Shown piece by piece: positions 61,594 through 64,000 of a stretch of 64,000 nt of DNA. Positions within the stretch are counted from its first letter, which is position 1, and each line of letters begins with the position of its first letter. Below the pieces are notes generated by a model. It made no database searches and had not been told where the DNA came from. It worked only from the letters and a program-made list of their open reading frames with translations. Where the stretch lies: assembly GCA_016709675.1 (NCBI GenBank), contig JADJMH010000014.1, positions 1 to 64,000 of the forward strand. The letters are read 5' to 3'. Source of the DNA: Candidatus Accumulibacter proximus (GTDB lineage Bacteria; Pseudomonadota; Gammaproteobacteria; Burkholderiales; Rhodocyclaceae). The position numbers were made by a program, and so were the translations under genes.

Positions 61594-63510
61594 ATGGTCA
61601 AACTCCTCCAACAAATCCTGCGCTGGCTCTTCATGCGCGTCGAAAACATCTTCAACGTGGCTTTCGGCGACAAGCTCAACCCCTTCTACCACCTGGGAAC
61701 GATCAGCTTCTGGCAATTCTGGTTGCTCGTCGGCTCCGGTCTCTACCTCTATATCTTTGCCGATACCGGCGTCCATGACGCCTATGACTCGGTCGAGCGG
61801 ATCACGCACAACCAGTGGTGGGCCGGCGGCATCCTGCGCAGCATCCACCGCTACGCCACCGACGGCATGATCCTGACCATGCTGCTGCACATGCTGCGGC
61901 ACTTCGCCTACGACCGCTATCGCGGCTTCCGCTCGTTCTCGTGGCTGACCGGGGTGGCGCTGCTGTGGCTGGTCTACATCGCCGGCGTCAACGGCTTCAT
62001 GCTGGTCTGGGACAAGCTGGCGCAGTTCGTCGTCATCGCCACCGCCGAGTGGTTCGACATCCTGCCGATGTTCAACGGGACGCTGATCCGCAACTTCCTC
62101 TACGTCGAAACCGTCAACAGCCGCCTGTTCACGCTGCTCGCCTTCATCCACATTGGTGTGCCGCTGGTCGTCGCCATCATCATGTGGGTGCACGTCCAGC
62201 GCGTGCCGCGCGCGCACATCAACCCGCCGCGGCCGATCGCCATCGCGGTCACGCTGATGTTCCTGGCGCTTTCCCTGGTCAAGCCGATTCTCAGCCAGGG
62301 TGGCGAAGCCGACATGTCGGTGGTACCGACCAACATCGAATTCGACTGGTTCGAACTGCCGGTGCTGGCGCTCGTCTATGTCATCGATCCGATGCGTCTC
62401 TGGTACTGGGTACTCGGTCTCACCGCCCTGCTCTTCCTGATTCCCTGGCTACCCCCCAAGCGGCTCGGCTCGGCGAAGGCTCTGACCTCGATCACCTTCC
62501 ACCCCGATCACAAGACCGTCAGCGCACGCTTCGACGAAACACTGCTCGACGCCGGCCTGCGACAGGAAATCAACCTGCCCTACGAGTGCCGCAACGGCGG
62601 CTGCGGCGTCTGCAAGTGTACGGTGCTGCAGGGCAAGGTCGACCCCGGCCTCTACCAGCCGAGCGCACTGTCTGCGGCGGAACTGGCGCAGGGCAAGGTG
62701 CTGATGTGCTGCGCGACGGCACTCGACGACGTCGAGATCGAGTACCAGGCGAGCACGGCGCCGAAAGGCTTCCAGGAATACAGCGGCCGCGTCGTCAAGC
62801 TCGAGAAGCTCACTCACGACGTCATGCGCGTCCTGCTCAAGCTACCGGCAGGCCAGCAGATAAGGTTCAAGGCCGGGCAGTATATCAACATCATCCTTGA
62901 CGACGGGCAACGGCGCGCCTTCTCGTTTGCCAATCCACCGCACGAAGCCGAATTTGTCGAACTCCAGATCCGGCTGATGCCCGGCGGCCGCTTCACGACG
63001 CACGTTTTCGAGGCGATGAAGGAAGGCGACGAAGTGCGCTTCGAGGGCCCGGTCGGCGACTTCACGCTGCGCGAATCCGAGCGGCCGATCGTCTTCGTCG
63101 CCGGTGCCACCGGCTTCGCGCCGGTCAAGAGCATGGTCGAGGACGCCTTTAAGCGCGGGCTCAAGCGCCAGATCCATCTTTACTGGGGCGTCAAGACGCT
63201 CAGCGATCTCTACCTGCCGGAACTGCCGGCGCAATGGGCACGCGAGCACGAAAATTTCCACTTCATTCCGGTTCTCTCCGAGCCGGCGGCGGATAACGCC
63301 TGGCACGGCCGCACCGGCCTGGTCCATGAAGCCATTCTCGAGGACTTCCCGGAACTCAAGCAGCACGAAATCTACGCCTGCGGCTCGGTGCGCATGGTCG
63401 AAGCGATCTTCCCCTTCCTCAAGCAGCACGGCGCCGAAGACGGCGCCTGCTTCTCGGACGCCTTCAGTGTCTCGGCACGCTCGATGGCGTTTCAGCCACG
63501 GCAGGAATAG
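61594..63510 (+). CDS. Cytochrome b fused to [2Fe-2S] ferredoxin and NAD(P)H-flavin oxidoreductase
   Basis: 638 aa. Residues 1-285: a cytochrome b domain with heme ligands H85/H99 (SIHRYATDG, LLHMLRHF) and H186/H200 (FIHIGVP, MWVHVQRV). Residues about 298-388: a plant-type [2Fe-2S] domain, CRNGGCGVC (C332, C337, C340) plus C372. Residues 395-495: an FAD-binding barrel (FKAGQYINIIL, RAFSFANPP). Residues about 500-630: an NAD(P)-binding domain (IVFVAGATGFAPVKSMVEDA, EIYACGSVRMVEA). It could transfer electrons between quinol and NAD(P)H. I recall this fusion from the Accumulibacter genome description, where anaerobic quinol reoxidation was proposed. Confidence 0.93.
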   Translation: MVKLLQQILRWLFMRVENIFNVAFGDKLNPFYHLGTISFWQFWLLVGSGLYLYIFADTGVHDAYDSVERITHNQWWAGGILRSIHRYATDGMILTMLLHMLRHFAYDRYRGFRSFSWLTGVALLWLVYIAGVNGFMLVWDKLAQFVVIATAEWFDILPMFNGTLIRNFLYVETVNSRLFTLLAFIHIGVPLVVAIIMWVHVQRVPRAHINPPRPIAIAVTLMFLALSLVKPILSQGGEADMSVVPTNIEFDWFELPVLALVYVIDPMRLWYWVLGLTALLFLIPWLPPKRLGSAKALTSITFHPDHKTVSARFDETLLDAGLRQEINLPYECRNGGCGVCKCTVLQGKVDPGLYQPSALSAAELAQGKVLMCCATALDDVEIEYQASTAPKGFQEYSGRVVKLEKLTHDVMRVLLKLPAGQQIRFKAGQYINIILDDGQRRAFSFANPPHEAEFVELQIRLMPGGRFTTHVFEAMKEGDEVRFEGPVGDFTLRESERPIVFVAGATGFAPVKSMVEDAFKRGLKRQIHLYWGVKTLSDLYLPELPAQWAREHENFHFIPVLSEPAADNAWHGRTGLVHEAILEDFPELKQHEIYACGSVRMVEAIFPFLKQHGAEDGACFSDAFSVSARSMAFQPRQE

Positions 63511-63569
63511 GACCGGCACTCACTCGCCGGCGCCGCCCCCGAAGAAAAGCCGCGCGTCCCATTGACGAA

Positions 63570-63593
63570 AAAAACCCGCCAGGGCGGGTTTTC
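63570..63593. terminator. Terminator after the cytochrome operon (bidirectional)
   Basis: Stem ACCCGCC/GGCGGGT with loop AG, flanked by A5-7 on the left and TTTTCTT on the right, so it can serve both the cytochrome operon and the convergent thioredoxin gene. Confidence 0.88.
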
Positions 63594-63674
63594 TTCTGGT
63601 CACCTGGAGCCCTTACGCGACGACGGGCACCTCACAGGCACTTCGATGATCGGTCGATCGGCCCGGTCGCAGTT

Positions 63675-64000
63675 TCACTGCCCAACCAGTTGACGCAGAG
63701 TAGCCTCGAGCGTCACCTCGTCGATCCGGCCAAGGCGGCTTCCCTCAAACCGACCGTTTCGGTCAATCACCACCGTGTACGGCAAGCCCCTGACCTGCAG
63801 AGCCGGCGCCTGGGTGCCAGCCGGATCGCCGACCAGCAGGGGATACGCCACCGGCGTCACCCTGGCGAAGGTCCGCAGCTTCTCGACTTCGTCGATGCCG
63901 ATACCGACGAACTGCACCCCCTGTGCCGCGTAGCGGCTTTGCAGACGAGAGAAAGCCGGCATTTCCTCAACGCATGGAGCACACCAGCTGGCCCAGTAAT
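63675..64000 (-). CDS. TlpA/ResA-like thiol-disulfide oxidoreductase, 3' part
   Basis: The frame enters from the right edge as YWASWCAPCVEEMPAFSRL: the thioredoxin active site WCAPC, then GVQFVGIGIDEVEKLRTFAR and LQVRGLPYTVVIDRNGRF (cis-Pro loop GLP). The stop is at 63675. The N-terminus with any signal peptide is outside the window. TlpA-like proteins reduce apocytochromes or other periplasmic thiols. Confidence 0.9.
   Translation of the reverse strand, partial: YWASWCAPCVEEMPAFSRLQSRYAAQGVQFVGIGIDEVEKLRTFARVTPVAYPLLVGDPAGTQAPALQVRGLPYTVVIDRNGRFEGSRLGRIDEVTLEATLRQLVGQ

Overview
The window is GC-rich, gene-dense DNA that reads as a betaproteobacterial chromosome, most likely Rhodocyclales and probably a 'Candidatus Accumulibacter'-type polyphosphate organism. 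The lineage call is inference from four things seen here: metX-metW, a gshA of the Acidithiobacillus/betaproteobacterial type next to gshB and a soluble PTS (EIIA-Man, HPr, EI), a CxxT/CxxA DksA, and above all a cytochrome b fused to a ferredoxin and an NAD(P)H-flavin reductase (61594-63510), which I recall as a noted feature of the Accumulibacter genome.

Layout. 1-9.2 kb is accessory: a RAYT-type transposase edge, then a three-gene minus-strand operon (TIR-iSTAND protein, MoxR AAA+ ATPase, and a giant membrane sensor with CoxE-like/vWA-like, WD40 and FGE-sulfatase domains) that looks like an NTPase-dependent biological-conflict system, followed by a wrecked NACHT NTPase. 9.4-14.8 kb holds a TPR protein, a DUF2868/DUF3482 GTPase pair and a YqjD/YqjE/YqjK-like trio. 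Almost every gene in the first 14 kb needs single-base indel corrections while nearly all later genes are clean, so either the sequence is poor there or decay is concentrated there. 14.8-32.3 kb is core metabolism on the minus strand: metX-metW-ampG-SMUG1, gshA-gshB-apbE-EIIA-ptsH-ptsI, a solitary N6-adenine methyltransferase, creA, parE-parC and a diguanylate cyclase. 32.3-35.7 kb contains a decaying argP next to an intact argO exporter, small membrane/OmpA proteins and an IS91 transposase remnant. 35.9-40.3 kb has tRNA-Val(GAC), dksA, an adenylate cyclase-FHA fusion, tRNA-Asp(GUC) and mltD. 40.4-53.6 kb carries a yejABEF-like peptide ABC importer, fabI, a PerM-like permease, a tripartite OMF-MFP-DUF2955 exporter and a small K+-channel-like protein. 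53.9-59.2 kb is a second accessory island: small secreted proteins, several toxin-antitoxin loci (one toxin broken at codon 2), two copies of a dispersed repeat with amplified tails, and a DNA methyltransferase whose two ends flank a vapBC insertion. 59.3-63.6 kb is a redox operon: two different cytochrome b fusions separated by a small unknown protein, behind a promoter with a perfect FNR/CRP-type palindrome centred at -41.5. The right edge cuts a TlpA-like thioredoxin.

The strongest candidates for something new are the redox operon (one cytochrome b is fused to two [4Fe-4S] clusters plus an MvhD/HdrA-type iron-sulfur domain, the other to a [2Fe-2S] NAD(P)H-flavin reductase, with class II FNR-type control), and the TIR-iSTAND/MoxR/WD40-FGE system.
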